NCBI RefSeq assembly: GCF_030160755.1
Contig: NZ_BSOY01000028.1
Location: 1 to 33,879, forward strand
DNA from: Brevundimonas denitrificans
Lineage (GTDB): Bacteria > Pseudomonadota > Alphaproteobacteria > Caulobacterales > Caulobacteraceae
Direction: 5' to 3'
DNA length: 33,879 bases
The notes below the pieces were generated by a model that was not told where the DNA came from, searched no databases, and worked only from the letters and a program-made list of their open reading frames with translations. The position numbers and the translations under genes were made by a program. This document shows positions 17,246-25,145 of this stretch, one piece after another; positions within the stretch are counted from its first letter, which is position 1; every line of letters starts with the position of its first letter.

Positions 17246-19023
17246 TTCGAGCACCCGCCGGCATGGGTCATCTCGATGACGACCTTCTGCATGTCCCAGG
17301 CTCCGGTCGGGCAGCGCTCGGCGCACAGGCCGCAGTGCAGGCACACGTCCTCGTCCTTGACCAGCACCCGCCCCGTGGGCAGGGCGCCCGAGACGTAGAG
17401 GTCCTGGGTCAGGTTCAGGGCCGGCGCCTTGAGGCGAGGGCGTAACTCCTCTTCCTCGCCATTGACGGTGAAGGTGATGCAGTCCGTCGGGCAGATGTCG
17501 GCGCAGGCGTCGCACTCGATGCACAGCGGCGTGGTGAACACCGTCTGGACGTCGCAGTTGAGGCAGCGTCGGGCTTCCGCCAGGGCCAGGGCGGCGTCAA
17601 AGCCGAGCTCGACCTCGGCCTTCACATCGCCCAGAGCCTCCGCGATCGGCAGCTGGGGCACGATCTGGCGATCATCGTCGGAGATGTCGTTGTCGTAGCT
17701 CCACTCGTGGATGCCCATCTTCTGGGATGAGACGAGCACGCCGGGCGGCGGTCTGAGACGCACATCGGCGCCGCGGCAGAAGTGGTCGATCGAGATCGCC
17801 GCGTCATGACCATGGGCCACGGCCCAGATGATGTTCTTGGGACCGAACGCCGCGTCGCCGCCGAAGAAGACCTTCTCGTTGGTCGACTGGAGGGTGGTCT
17901 CATTGACGACGGGCATGCCCCATTCATCGAAATCCACACCGATGTCGCGCTCGATCCAGGGGAAGGCGTTTTCCTGGCCGATGGCCACCAGCACATCGTC
18001 GCACTCGATGTGTTCGTCCGGCGCCCCCGTCGGCTTCAGGGTGCGGCGACCCTTGTCGTCGATCACGGGCGTGACCTTTTCGAAGGTGACCCCGGTCAGC
18101 TGGCCGTCGGCATGGGTGAAGGCCTTGGGGACGAGGAAGTTGAGGATCGGAATGCCTTCGTGGACCGCATCCACCTTCTCCCAGGGCGAGGCCTTCATTT
18201 CGTCGAAGCCCGACCGGACGACGACCTTGACGTCCTCGCCGCCGAGCCGGCGGGCGGTGCGACAACAGTCCATGGCCGTGTTGCCGCCCCCGAGGACGAT
18301 CACCCGCCGACCGATCCGCTCGATATGGCCGAACGAGACGCTGGAGAGCCAGTCGATGCCGATATGGATGTTGGCGGCGGCTTCCTGCCGGCCGGGCACG
18401 TCCAGGTCGCGTCCGCGCGGAGCCCCGGTGCCGACGAAGACGGCGTCGTAGTCTTCCTTGAGCAGGGCGCCCAGACTGTCGATACGCTCGCCCAGCCGCA
18501 TGTCCAGGCCGAGGGCGGTGATGTAGCCCATCTCTTCGTCGATCACGCTCTCCGGCAGGCGAAACCGCGGGATCTGGCTGCGGATCATGCCGCCCGCCCT
18601 GGCGTCGGCGTCATAGACCACGACGTGATAGCCGAGCGGGGCGAGATCCCGCGCCACCGTCATCGAGGCCGGTCCCGCGCCGATGCAGGCGATCTTCTTG
18701 CCGATCCGCTTGACCGGCGCGGTCGGCATGCGGGCCGAGACATCACCCTTGTTGTCGGCCGCGACACGCTTGAGCCGGCAGATCGCGACCGGCTCGTCCT
18801 CGACGCGCCCGCGGCGACAGGCGGGTTCGCATGGACGGTCGCAGGTCCGCCCGAGGATGCCGGGGAAGACATTGGACTTCCAGTTGACCATATAGGCGTC
18901 AGCGTGGCGCCCCTGGGCGATCAGCCGGATGTATTCGGGAACGGGCGTGTGGGCCGGACAGGCCCACTGGCAATCGACGACCTTGTGGAAATACTCGGGC
19001 GCCTCGGTGTTCGTGGACTCCAA
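17242..19023 (-). CDS. GltD-like FAD/NAD(P) oxidoreductase with C-terminal 2x[4Fe-4S] ferredoxin
   Basis: 593 aa. The start is TTG at 19023 with AGGAG 9 bp upstream; an ATG 5 bp earlier is out of frame and no other in-frame ATG keeps the N-terminus. The N-terminal Fe-S helical domain has C18, C22, C61, C65 and C69. An FAD fold (CIGAGPAS, 113-120), an NAD(P) fold (VLGGGNTAMD, 243-252) and FFGGDAAFG (387-394) follow, as in the glutamate synthase small subunit. The C-terminus adds ferredoxin motifs C501/C504/C507/C511 and C561/C564/C567/C571. It is overlapped by the korA-type gene, so it is probably the partner that exchanges electrons between NAD(P)H and the oxidoreductase. Confidence 0.88.
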   Translation of the reverse strand: MESTNTEAPEYFHKVVDCQWACPAHTPVPEYIRLIAQGRHADAYMVNWKSNVFPGILGRTCDRPCEPACRRGRVEDEPVAICRLKRVAADNKGDVSARMPTAPVKRIGKKIACIGAGPASMTVARDLAPLGYHVVVYDADARAGGMIRSQIPRFRLPESVIDEEMGYITALGLDMRLGERIDSLGALLKEDYDAVFVGTGAPRGRDLDVPGRQEAAANIHIGIDWLSSVSFGHIERIGRRVIVLGGGNTAMDCCRTARRLGGEDVKVVVRSGFDEMKASPWEKVDAVHEGIPILNFLVPKAFTHADGQLTGVTFEKVTPVIDDKGRRTLKPTGAPDEHIECDDVLVAIGQENAFPWIERDIGVDFDEWGMPVVNETTLQSTNEKVFFGGDAAFGPKNIIWAVAHGHDAAISIDHFCRGADVRLRPPPGVLVSSQKMGIHEWSYDNDISDDDRQIVPQLPIAEALGDVKAEVELGFDAALALAEARRCLNCDVQTVFTTPLCIECDACADICPTDCITFTVNGEEEELRPRLKAPALNLTQDLYVSGALPTGRVLVKDEDVCLHCGLCAERCPTGAWDMQKVVIEMTHAGGCSK

Positions 19024-19266
19024 CGCATGGAACTCCTCTTCCCCCGCTCTGGAGCCTGGCCGGGAAGAACTGTCCTCGTCTACACAGGACCGCTCGCCCT
19101 ACGCACGCAACAGAAGCTCGAGTGTTTGTTCTAGACCGCGTCTGTGGTCCTAACCAGTATGTCCCGGCGATTATTCGTCGAGTGCTGTCATCGGTCGATG
19201 CGCCCTGCGTTGCACGGAGCGCGCGAACCTGTTTGGACTGGTTGCAGGGTTGGGGGCTGCATCGAT
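19024..19266. other. Divergent intergenic region, oxidoreductase operon / marR
   Basis: 243 bp between the divergent genes. It must hold both promoters. I see no FixK/FNR box, no FixJ-type element and only short imperfect inverted repeats (TGGT-N4-ACCA near 19145), so I cannot name an operator. Control of the oxidoreductase operon by the adjacent MarR protein is the simplest guess. Confidence 0.4.
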
Positions 19267-19806
19267 ATGGCGGGCGGGGATTCGGATGGAAGCGCAGGGG
19301 AGGCGTCGGGCGCGTTAGAGCCGCTGACGGCGGGCCACCTGTTCTTCCTGCTGCATCATCTGGTCCGACAGCGCGAGACTGCTCTGGGTCGTGAACTGGC
19401 CCGCATGGGGCTGACTCTCAGTCAGTGGCAAGTTCTGGCCACCTTGCACCGGCTGGACAAGGCCACGATGGGAGAGGTTGCGGCGTTCTGCGCCACAGAC
19501 CGCACGACCCTGACCCGGACCGTCGACCGCATGGTCGAGGATGGACTGGTCCAGCGCGATCGCGACCCTGTTGATCGGCGGCAGGTGCATCTGATCCTGA
19601 CCGGCAAGGGGCAGGGGATGTTCCAGCGCGCCATGCTGGACGTAACCCGCTTCAATGACCGGATCGCAGGCGTGCTGGACCCGGAACAGGTGGAGCGGCT
19701 GCAGCCGATGATCCGGCAGGTTCTGGTGCACGTCCTTGAGGACAGGGCGTGGGTGGACGACCTGATGGCTTTCCGCCGACTGAAGGCCCCGGAACACGCG
19801 GCGTGA
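19267..19806 (+). CDS. MarR family transcription regulator
   Basis: 179 aa from ATG 19267; upstream in-frame residues look non-coding. A winged helix-turn-helix spans about 50-115: LSQWQVLATLHRLDKATMGE, recognition helix DRTTLTRTVDRMV, and wing RDPVDRRQVHLILT. Dimer helices lie at both ends. MarR proteins usually repress a divergent gene until a small ligand or oxidant releases them; here that would be the oxidoreductase operon. One cysteine (C75, FCATDRT) lies just before the recognition helix. The ribosome site is weak (GGGGGC). Confidence 0.85.
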   Translation: MAGGDSDGSAGEASGALEPLTAGHLFFLLHHLVRQRETALGRELARMGLTLSQWQVLATLHRLDKATMGEVAAFCATDRTTLTRTVDRMVEDGLVQRDRDPVDRRQVHLILTGKGQGMFQRAMLDVTRFNDRIAGVLDPEQVERLQPMIRQVLVHVLEDRAWVDDLMAFRRLKAPEHAA

Positions 19807-19856
19807 GCTGACCCGCCCATCGGGGACTCTCGGGGCCGCCGATCCGTGGCCAGAGT

Positions 19857-20429
19857 TCAGCGCCCGCGCGCGCCGAGGGCCTTGACTGAAGAAAGCCAGG
19901 CTCTGCGTCCCTCCAGCGTCAGGCCCTCGATGTTGCCGATCAGGGTCTCGCGGATGGGTCGAATGCCCACGAAGGCAAGAACGTTTCTTTTCAGCGCATT
20001 GAGTCCATGCGCCCCGAACCATAACCGATAGACCAGCGCCGGCATGCCCATGGTCACGATGATGCGCGCGGAGCGGCCGGTGAGACGGCCGGTCATGGCA
20101 CGGCCGGCCTTGAAGGCGAAACCGGGACGAAACATCTGCTCAAACAGCGCCTTGAGACGCGCCGGCTGTGTGCCTAGCCAGAGGGGGTGCACGATAATCA
20201 GGTGTTCCGCCCAGGCGACCAGATCCTGGGCGTCCGTGAGGTCGGGGCAGGCGTGCGGCGCCTCCCAGCTGACGCGATCCAGCAGGATCGGGAAATCCAG
20301 ATCCGCCAGGCGCAGCGATCGGACCTCATGCCCGCCCTGTCGGGCGCCGTCCGCATAGGCGTCCGCCAAGGCGTGGCAGAAGCGCGCCGGATCCCCGTCG
20401 GGGTGCCCGTCGATGATGCCGATCCGCAT
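19857..20429 (-). CDS. NAD(P)H-dependent flavin oxidoreductase (NQO1/MdaB-like)
   Basis: 190 aa from ATG 20429 (MRIGIIDGHPDG), the natural start of the flavodoxin-like fold; the longer frame from TTG 20477 adds non-conserved residues. IIVHPLWLGTQPARLKALFE is the family's flavin-binding stretch, followed by FRPGFAFK. The family makes two-electron reductions of quinones with NAD(P)H. It lies 95 bp behind the universal stress gene on the same strand and is probably in its operon. A 24-codon open frame with a good ribosome site fills the gap. Confidence 0.8.
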   Translation of the reverse strand: MRIGIIDGHPDGDPARFCHALADAYADGARQGGHEVRSLRLADLDFPILLDRVSWEAPHACPDLTDAQDLVAWAEHLIIVHPLWLGTQPARLKALFEQMFRPGFAFKAGRAMTGRLTGRSARIIVTMGMPALVYRLWFGAHGLNALKRNVLAFVGIRPIRETLIGNIEGLTLEGRRAWLSSVKALGARGR

Positions 20430-20433
20430 CGGC

Positions 20434-20508
20434 TCACAGGGCTCGAAGCTGGGCGCCGGGCTCTCGCGCGCGTTCAAGCCGGATGTGGCGCCGCAGGGCG
20501 CTGGTCAT
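20434..20508 (-). CDS. Possible 24-aa ORF between usp and the quinone reductase gene
   Basis: GGAGAGAT, 4 bp, then ATG at 20508, directly behind the usp stop; the frame runs 24 codons (MTSALRRHIRLERAREPGAQ and four more) and stops 4 bp before the next gene's ATG. It is basic and has no known family. It may be a coupling leader that carries ribosomes to the weakly preceded flavoprotein start, or it may be chance. Confidence 0.25.
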   Translation of the reverse strand: MTSALRRHIRLERAREPGAQLRAL

Positions 20509-20524
20509 CGCGATCTCTCCGGCG

Positions 20525-21355
20525 TCAGTGGGCGAGCAGCAGGCAGAGAGGGCTCTCGGCCAGCAGGGTGCGGGTGACCCCGCCGAGCGCCCACTCGCGC
20601 AACCGGGCGTGACCATAGCCTCCGGACACGATCAGGCCCGCGCTTCGGGCGAGGGCTTCGTCGATGATCTGGCGACCGACCGGCGCCTCGCCCCGAAGCG
20701 CGATCACTGGCTCGGCAGTGATCCCGTGCCGCGCCAGGAACTGGACGACATCGGCGAGCTCGCCCGCGACAGTCTCGTCGTCTTCGCTTGAGCGGACCGC
20801 GTAAAGGGTGACCCCCCGCGCGCGTCGCAGCAACGGAATGGCCGATGCGAGTGCGAGGCGGGCTTCCCGGGAGTCCTTCCAGGCCACCAGGGCGTGTTCG
20901 CCTACAGGGTTACGCAGGCGGGTCGGCGGGGTCACCAGCACCGGTCGTCCGCACCCCATCAGAACGTCCGAGACATCCGGAGCGTGGTAGGGTGCGCGGG
21001 TGTTGCGGCCGCCGAGAACGACCAGATCCGCCGCCCGCGCTGCGCGGGAGCAGGCCTCGCCGGGAAAGCCGATTTGACCTCGCCAGTCGGCTGTAACGTC
21101 CCTGTTGCGAACGACTTCGCTGAAGCGCGTTCGGGTGCGCTCCACCTCGGCCTCCGCCATGTCGCGATAGAGAGCCAGCAGTTCGCCGACCATGGCTCCG
21201 CCCGCGAGCGGATCATACAGGGGCGGCGCGATCGAACCGGTGCAAACACCGGTCAGGTGGGCGTTGAAGGCGTTGGCGAGGTCGCAGGCCAGTTCGAGGC
21301 GGCTGTCGCTCTCGGGGCCGTCATCAACGGCGACGAGCAGGCTGGCGTAGGTCAT
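20525..21355 (-). CDS. Tandem universal stress protein (UspA family)
   Basis: 276 aa from ATG 21355 (GGAG 6 bp upstream); the ATG at 21367 is 12 bp earlier and lacks a site. Two Usp domains lie in tandem, the first starting YASLLVAVDDG and the second after EHALVAWKDS. The C-terminal GGYGHARLREWALGGVTRT resembles the nucleotide-binding loop of ATP-binding Usp proteins. Such proteins are common in FNR and oxygen-limitation regulons. A perfect FNR box (21406-21419) lies 57.5 bp from its ATG, and TATTAT on the minus strand (21380-21375) is a likely -10 element. Confidence 0.88.
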   Translation of the reverse strand: MTYASLLVAVDDGPESDSRLELACDLANAFNAHLTGVCTGSIAPPLYDPLAGGAMVGELLALYRDMAEAEVERTRTRFSEVVRNRDVTADWRGQIGFPGEACSRAARAADLVVLGGRNTRAPYHAPDVSDVLMGCGRPVLVTPPTRLRNPVGEHALVAWKDSREARLALASAIPLLRRARGVTLYAVRSSEDDETVAGELADVVQFLARHGITAEPVIALRGEAPVGRQIIDEALARSAGLIVSGGYGHARLREWALGGVTRTLLAESPLCLLLAH

Positions 21356-21374
21356 GGCGGTCTCCATCTCTGAA

Positions 21375-21380
21375 ATAATA
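21375..21380 (-). promoter_or_regulatory. Likely -10 element of the usp promoter
   Basis: TATTAT on the minus strand, in an AT-rich patch that stands out in this GC-rich DNA. It lies about 35 bp from the centre of the FNR box, close to what class II FNR activation (box at about -41.5) requires. Confidence 0.45.
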
Positions 21381-21405
21381 AAGCCGCGCTGCGTTGCTGC
21401 GCGCC

Positions 21406-21419
21406 TTGATCCGGATCAA
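21406..21419. promoter_or_regulatory. Perfect FNR/FixK box between usp and cytochrome c genes
   Basis: TTGATCCGGATCAA, a full 14-bp palindrome. Its centre (21412.5) is exactly 57.5 bp from both flanking start codons, 21355 on the minus strand and 21470 on the plus strand, so one dimer site can serve both genes. Confidence 0.85.
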
Positions 21420-21469
21420 CGTGCCGCCGCCGCCCGCACGACAAAGTCAGCCTGACCTGGAGACGCATC

Positions 21470-21835
21470 ATGCGCATGCCCCGCCTCGCCGCCGCCCTCA
21501 TCGTCCTGGCCTGTGCCTCCTGCGCAAGCCCGGAGCCGGCCGCCGCGCCGCCGTTGGCAAGGCCCGATGTGACGGAGCAGGCCGCTGTGCGCGGCCGGCA
21601 ATTCGCCGTCCAGGCCTGCGCCGGCTGCCATGCGACAGAGAGCGTCGGCGTCAGCCCGATGACCGAGGCGCCGCCGTTCCGGGAGATCGTGCGTCGCTAT
21701 CCCCTCGATCAACTCGAGGAAGCCTTCGCCGAGGGCCTGGTGACGAGTCACCCGGCCATGCCAGCCCTTGTCTTCCGCGCCAGCGAGATCGACGATCTGA
21801 TCGCCTACCTGGAAACCATGGAGGCCGGGCAATAG
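21470..21835 (+). CDS. Mono-heme cytochrome c lipoprotein
   Basis: 121 aa, GGAG about 8 bp before the ATG. A short signal peptide ends in a lipobox (IVLAC, C15), so it is probably anchored in a membrane by lipid. Heme motif C50-x2-C53-H54 (CAGCHA); M97 in SHPAMPAL is the likely axial ligand, and the C-terminal helix DDLIAYLETME is typical. It could carry electrons to the cbb3 oxidase at low oxygen. A perfect FNR box lies 57.5 bp upstream. Confidence 0.88.
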   Translation: MRMPRLAAALIVLACASCASPEPAAAPPLARPDVTEQAAVRGRQFAVQACAGCHATESVGVSPMTEAPPFREIVRRYPLDQLEEAFAEGLVTSHPAMPALVFRASEIDDLIAYLETMEAGQ

Positions 21836-21881
21836 GCGCCCGACCAGGGTCCGCGGTCGCGCCCGCCGTCAACGAAGCGCC

Positions 21882-21895
21882 TTGACGCCGATCAA
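21882..21895 (+). promoter_or_regulatory. FNR/FixK box upstream of the second usp gene
   Basis: TTGACGCCGATCAA, one base from the full consensus, centred 56.5 bp before the ATG at 21945. Confidence 0.8.
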
Positions 21896-21944
21896 GGCGG
21901 CAGCGACCCACCTGTTCCACGGTGGCCTGAAAGGGAGATACACC

Positions 21945-22805
21945 ATGAGCCTGAAACGCATCCTCGCCCTGGCCTCCGGGGGCGACGGCGACCCGACTGC
22001 CCTGGCTTTCGCCGCCTGGCTGGCCGGCCAGCACGACGCCGTTGTGGAGGTGGTGCCGACCTATCCCGACTCCGCCGTCGACATGATCGCCCTCGGCATG
22101 GCCCTGGGCGCCACCCTCTCTCCGCAAGCCCTTGGGGAGGTGACGGCGGCCGAGCGGGAGTTGCAGTCCCGTATCGAAGAGGTCGCGCGCCGGGCGGCGG
22201 ACAACGCGGACGTGGTCTTCGGCGCCGGCGAGGGCGCGCCCCGGCTGTCCGTCCTCAACCGGGGACTTCGGCCGGCCCTGGCCCTGTCGCGTCATGCGGC
22301 CCTGGCCGATCTGGTCGTGCTCGCCCAGGAGAGTCTGCAGGCCGAGGCTGGACGAGAACTGCTGGCCCAGGCTCTGCTGACCGACCGCGCACCGGTGCTG
22401 ATCGCCCGCGGGAACCCGGATCGCCTGACGGGTCCCGTCGCCATCGCCTGGGACGGAAGCCCGCAGGCCGGCCGGGCCGTTCGCGCCGCCCTGCCTCTGC
22501 TGGCGCTGTCCAGCGCCATCCATGTGCTTCAGTGCGTGACCACGCTTGATCAGCGGGCCGCTGACCCCGACGTTGATCTGCTCAACGGCTATCTGAGGCT
22601 CCACGGCGTCGGGACGGGCGTGGCCACGCTGGTCGAGGGGCACGACGAGGGCGCGGCGCTGATCGCCGCGGCGGAAGTCAGCCAGGCAGGCCTGCTTGTC
22701 GCCGGCGCCTGGGGCCACTCCCGGCTCCGCGAGACCGTCTTCGGCGGAGCCACGCGAAGCTTCCTGAACCGAAAGGACGGCCCCAGTCTTCTGCTGGCGC
22801 ACTGA
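21945..22805 (+). CDS. Tandem universal stress protein (UspA family)
   Basis: 286 aa from ATG 21945 with AAGGGAGA 7 bp upstream. Two Usp domains: the first starts MSLKRILALASGG, the second near GPVAIAWDGSPQAGRAVRAA. The end, AGAWGHSRLRETVFGGATRS, is the Usp nucleotide-loop region. It heads a three-gene operon with the MBL nuclease (1-bp gap) and the LOG protein, under an FNR-type box. It is a diverged paralogue of the gene at 20525. Confidence 0.87.
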   Translation: MSLKRILALASGGDGDPTALAFAAWLAGQHDAVVEVVPTYPDSAVDMIALGMALGATLSPQALGEVTAAERELQSRIEEVARRAADNADVVFGAGEGAPRLSVLNRGLRPALALSRHAALADLVVLAQESLQAEAGRELLAQALLTDRAPVLIARGNPDRLTGPVAIAWDGSPQAGRAVRAALPLLALSSAIHVLQCVTTLDQRAADPDVDLLNGYLRLHGVGTGVATLVEGHDEGAALIAAAEVSQAGLLVAGAWGHSRLRETVFGGATRSFLNRKDGPSLLLAH

Positions 22806-22806
22806 C

Positions 22807-24387
22807 ATGACCGCCAGGCTGACCTTTCACGGCGCCGCCGAGTGCGTCACCGGCTCGTGCATGCTGCTGGAGGCCGCCGGCAAGCGCATTCTGATCGATT
22901 GCGGCATGTTCCAGGGACCGAAGACCCTCAAGGCGCTCAACTACGAACCTTTCCCATTTTCGCCCGCCTCGCTCGACGCGGTGTTGCTGACCCATGCCCA
23001 CATCGACCATTCGGGATTGCTCCCGAAGCTGGTCAAGGCCGGATTTCGGGGGCCCATCTTCACGACGCGCGGCTCCCGGGATTTGTGCGAGGTCATGCTG
23101 GCGGACTCGGCCGGCATCCAGGAAAGCGAGGTCCGCCACCTCAACCGGCGCAACGCCCAACGTGGGCTTGGGCCCGTGGAGCCAATCTACACCTCCCGGG
23201 ACGTCGACCAGACCATGCGGCTGTTCGAGCGGGTCAAGTTCGGCGAGCCGACGCCGATCATCGGAGGCATGCAGGCGACCTGGTGGCCGGCGGGTCACCT
23301 TCTGGGCGCCGCGTCTATCCAGGTGCAGGTCGGCGAAGGGGCCGAGGGCCTGAACCTGTTGTTCTCGGGCGATCTCGGTTCGGGGCGTCAGCCCTTTCTG
23401 CCGTATCCCGATGGTCCCGCCGGCGTCGATCACGTGATTCTGGAGAGCACCTATGGGGATCGCGAGCGCATCGATCTGGAGCTGGTCGCCCGGCGCCGCG
23501 CGCTTGCAGAGGAATTGCGCCAGGCGCGGGCGGCGGGGGGACCTCTGCTGTTGCCGACCTTCGCGGTGGGGCGCGCCCAGGAACTGATCCTCGACCTGTT
23601 GGCGGTGATGGAGGCGGAGCCGGAGCTGGCCACTGACATCTTCCTCGACTCACCGCTCGCCATCGAAGCGACGGAGGTCTTTCTGCGACGCGGGTGGAAC
23701 CCGGACACTGGCGAGAACCCGTTCGAGCCGCTTCGGCAAGCCACACGTCTGCACCACCTGATCCGCCCCCAGGAAAGCGATCGGCTCGAGCGGCTCAGCG
23801 GATGGCACATCATCCTGGCCGGCAGCGGCATGTGCGACGCCGGACGGATCCGCCGCCACCTCAAACGCCTGCTCTGGCGCAAGGAGGTGACCGTCCTGAT
23901 GACCGGCTTCATGGTCGCCGGCACCCTGGGCCGCATGCTGGTCGAGGGTCGCTCCGCCGTCCGCATCCAGGGCGAGGAGGTCCGGGTCGGGGCGCGAATT
24001 CGCAATCTTGACTGCTACTCCGGCCATGGCGATGCGACCGATCTGGTGGCCTGGCTCAAGGCGAGAAGTCCCGTCGGAGGGACGGTGTTGCTCGACCATG
24101 GCGAACCGGGCGCCCTGGCGGCCATGACGACGCGGCTGGTCGAAGAGGGATACAGGCCGGTCACCGCCTTGCTGGACCAGTCCTACCTCCTGACCCGAAC
24201 GTCGGCTGAGCCGCTGCCCTCCACGGGTGCGCGGCTGGCTCCCGGACAGGCCACCCGGCCGGATTGGCACAATGATCGCTCGGCCTTCCTCGTGGCTCTG
24301 AACGAGAGGCTCCAGGCGCTCCCGAACGACGCGGCGCGAGCCCGGCTGGTCGAGAGGCTGAGCAGGGCCCTGGAGCCGGAGCGATGA
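22807..24387 (+). CDS. MBL-fold / beta-CASP RNA-processing exonuclease family protein
   Basis: 526 aa. The metal site is H63-x-H65-x-D67-H68 (THAHIDHSG), with GHLLGAASI and FSGDLGS downstream. Beta-CASP motifs follow: LESTYGDRE, LPTFAVGRAQE, DSPLAIEATE, GSGMCDAGRIRRHL and the closing SGHGD. This is the layout of CPSF/RNase J-like nucleases that lack the C-terminal RNase J domain. An RNA target is inferred from the family. The gene sits between usp and LOG genes under an FNR box, which suggests a role in adjusting RNA at low oxygen. Confidence 0.88.
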   Translation: MTARLTFHGAAECVTGSCMLLEAAGKRILIDCGMFQGPKTLKALNYEPFPFSPASLDAVLLTHAHIDHSGLLPKLVKAGFRGPIFTTRGSRDLCEVMLADSAGIQESEVRHLNRRNAQRGLGPVEPIYTSRDVDQTMRLFERVKFGEPTPIIGGMQATWWPAGHLLGAASIQVQVGEGAEGLNLLFSGDLGSGRQPFLPYPDGPAGVDHVILESTYGDRERIDLELVARRRALAEELRQARAAGGPLLLPTFAVGRAQELILDLLAVMEAEPELATDIFLDSPLAIEATEVFLRRGWNPDTGENPFEPLRQATRLHHLIRPQESDRLERLSGWHIILAGSGMCDAGRIRRHLKRLLWRKEVTVLMTGFMVAGTLGRMLVEGRSAVRIQGEEVRVGARIRNLDCYSGHGDATDLVAWLKARSPVGGTVLLDHGEPGALAAMTTRLVEEGYRPVTALLDQSYLLTRTSAEPLPSTGARLAPGQATRPDWHNDRSAFLVALNERLQALPNDAARARLVERLSRALEPER

Positions 24388-25142
24388 CAGATCCCGTCGT
24401 TGCGTCAACTGCGCAAACCGCCAGCCCGGCGTACCTGTTGCCCGTCGCCGACGCGGCCTTCCTCCTCGGCGACTCCATGCGGGGCGTGCGGTTCCTGATG
24501 GAGTTCGCCAAGGCGGATGAAGCCCTTCGCGCCTGGGGCGTGACCTCGACGATCGTCGTCTTCGGCAGCTCGAGGGTCACAGAGAACGGACCCGGCGACC
24601 ACGCGCGCTGGTACGCCGAAGCTCGCCGGTTCGCGGCCCTGGCCTCCCGCGAGGGCGGGGCGCTGGACGGCGATGGTCGGCCGAGACGGAACGTCATCGC
24701 CACGGGCGGCGGGCCCGGGATCATGGCTGCGGCCAACCGCGGCGCGGCGGACGCCGGCGCGCCCTCGATCGGCTTCAACATCAGCCTGCCGCAGGAGCAG
24801 GAGCCGAACGCCTGGTCGACCCCGGACCTGACCTTCCGCTTTCACTACTTCGCCATGCGCAAGATGCATCTGGCGATGCGCGCCAATGCCCTTGTGGTCT
24901 TTCCAGGCGGCTTCGGGACCCTGGACGAGCTGTTCGAGATCCTGACGCTGCGCCAGACCGGCAAGATGAGACCGGTGCCGGTCATTCTGGTCGACAAGGC
25001 CTACTGGACGGACCTGATCCGCTTCGAGGTCCTGCTGGCGAACGGCTTCGTCAGTCCCGGCGACATGGAGCTGATCCAGTTCGCGGAGGACGGCGCCGAC
25101 GCCTGGCGCAGGCTGGCGCTCTCCCTGCCGGCCCGGGAATAG
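24384..25142 (+). CDS. LOG family (Rossmann) nucleotide-processing protein
   Basis: 252 aa; the ATG overlaps the nuclease stop (ATGA). Conserved VVFGSSRVTENG, ATGGGPGIMAAANRGA and PGGFGTLDELFE match the LOG/TIGR00730 group, often mislabelled lysine decarboxylase. Plant-type members release free cytokinin bases from nucleotide 5'-monophosphates; bacterial ones are thought to hydrolyse nucleotide monophosphates. The actual substrate cannot be told here. It is convergent with the SDR gene, 3 bp away. Confidence 0.85.
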   Translation: MTDPVVASTAQTASPAYLLPVADAAFLLGDSMRGVRFLMEFAKADEALRAWGVTSTIVVFGSSRVTENGPGDHARWYAEARRFAALASREGGALDGDGRPRRNVIATGGGPGIMAAANRGAADAGAPSIGFNISLPQEQEPNAWSTPDLTFRFHYFAMRKMHLAMRANALVVFPGGFGTLDELFEILTLRQTGKMRPVPVILVDKAYWTDLIRFEVLLANGFVSPGDMELIQFAEDGADAWRRLALSLPARE

Positions 25143-25145
25143 GGA

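Noticed and set aside
19024..19266. MarR operator from short inverted repeats
   Set aside because: The repeats are 4-bp arms only and no better than chance in 243 bp.
19807..19856. Bidirectional terminator between marR and the flavoprotein gene
   Set aside because: Only a weak ATCGG/CCGAT stem with a long loop and no T tract.
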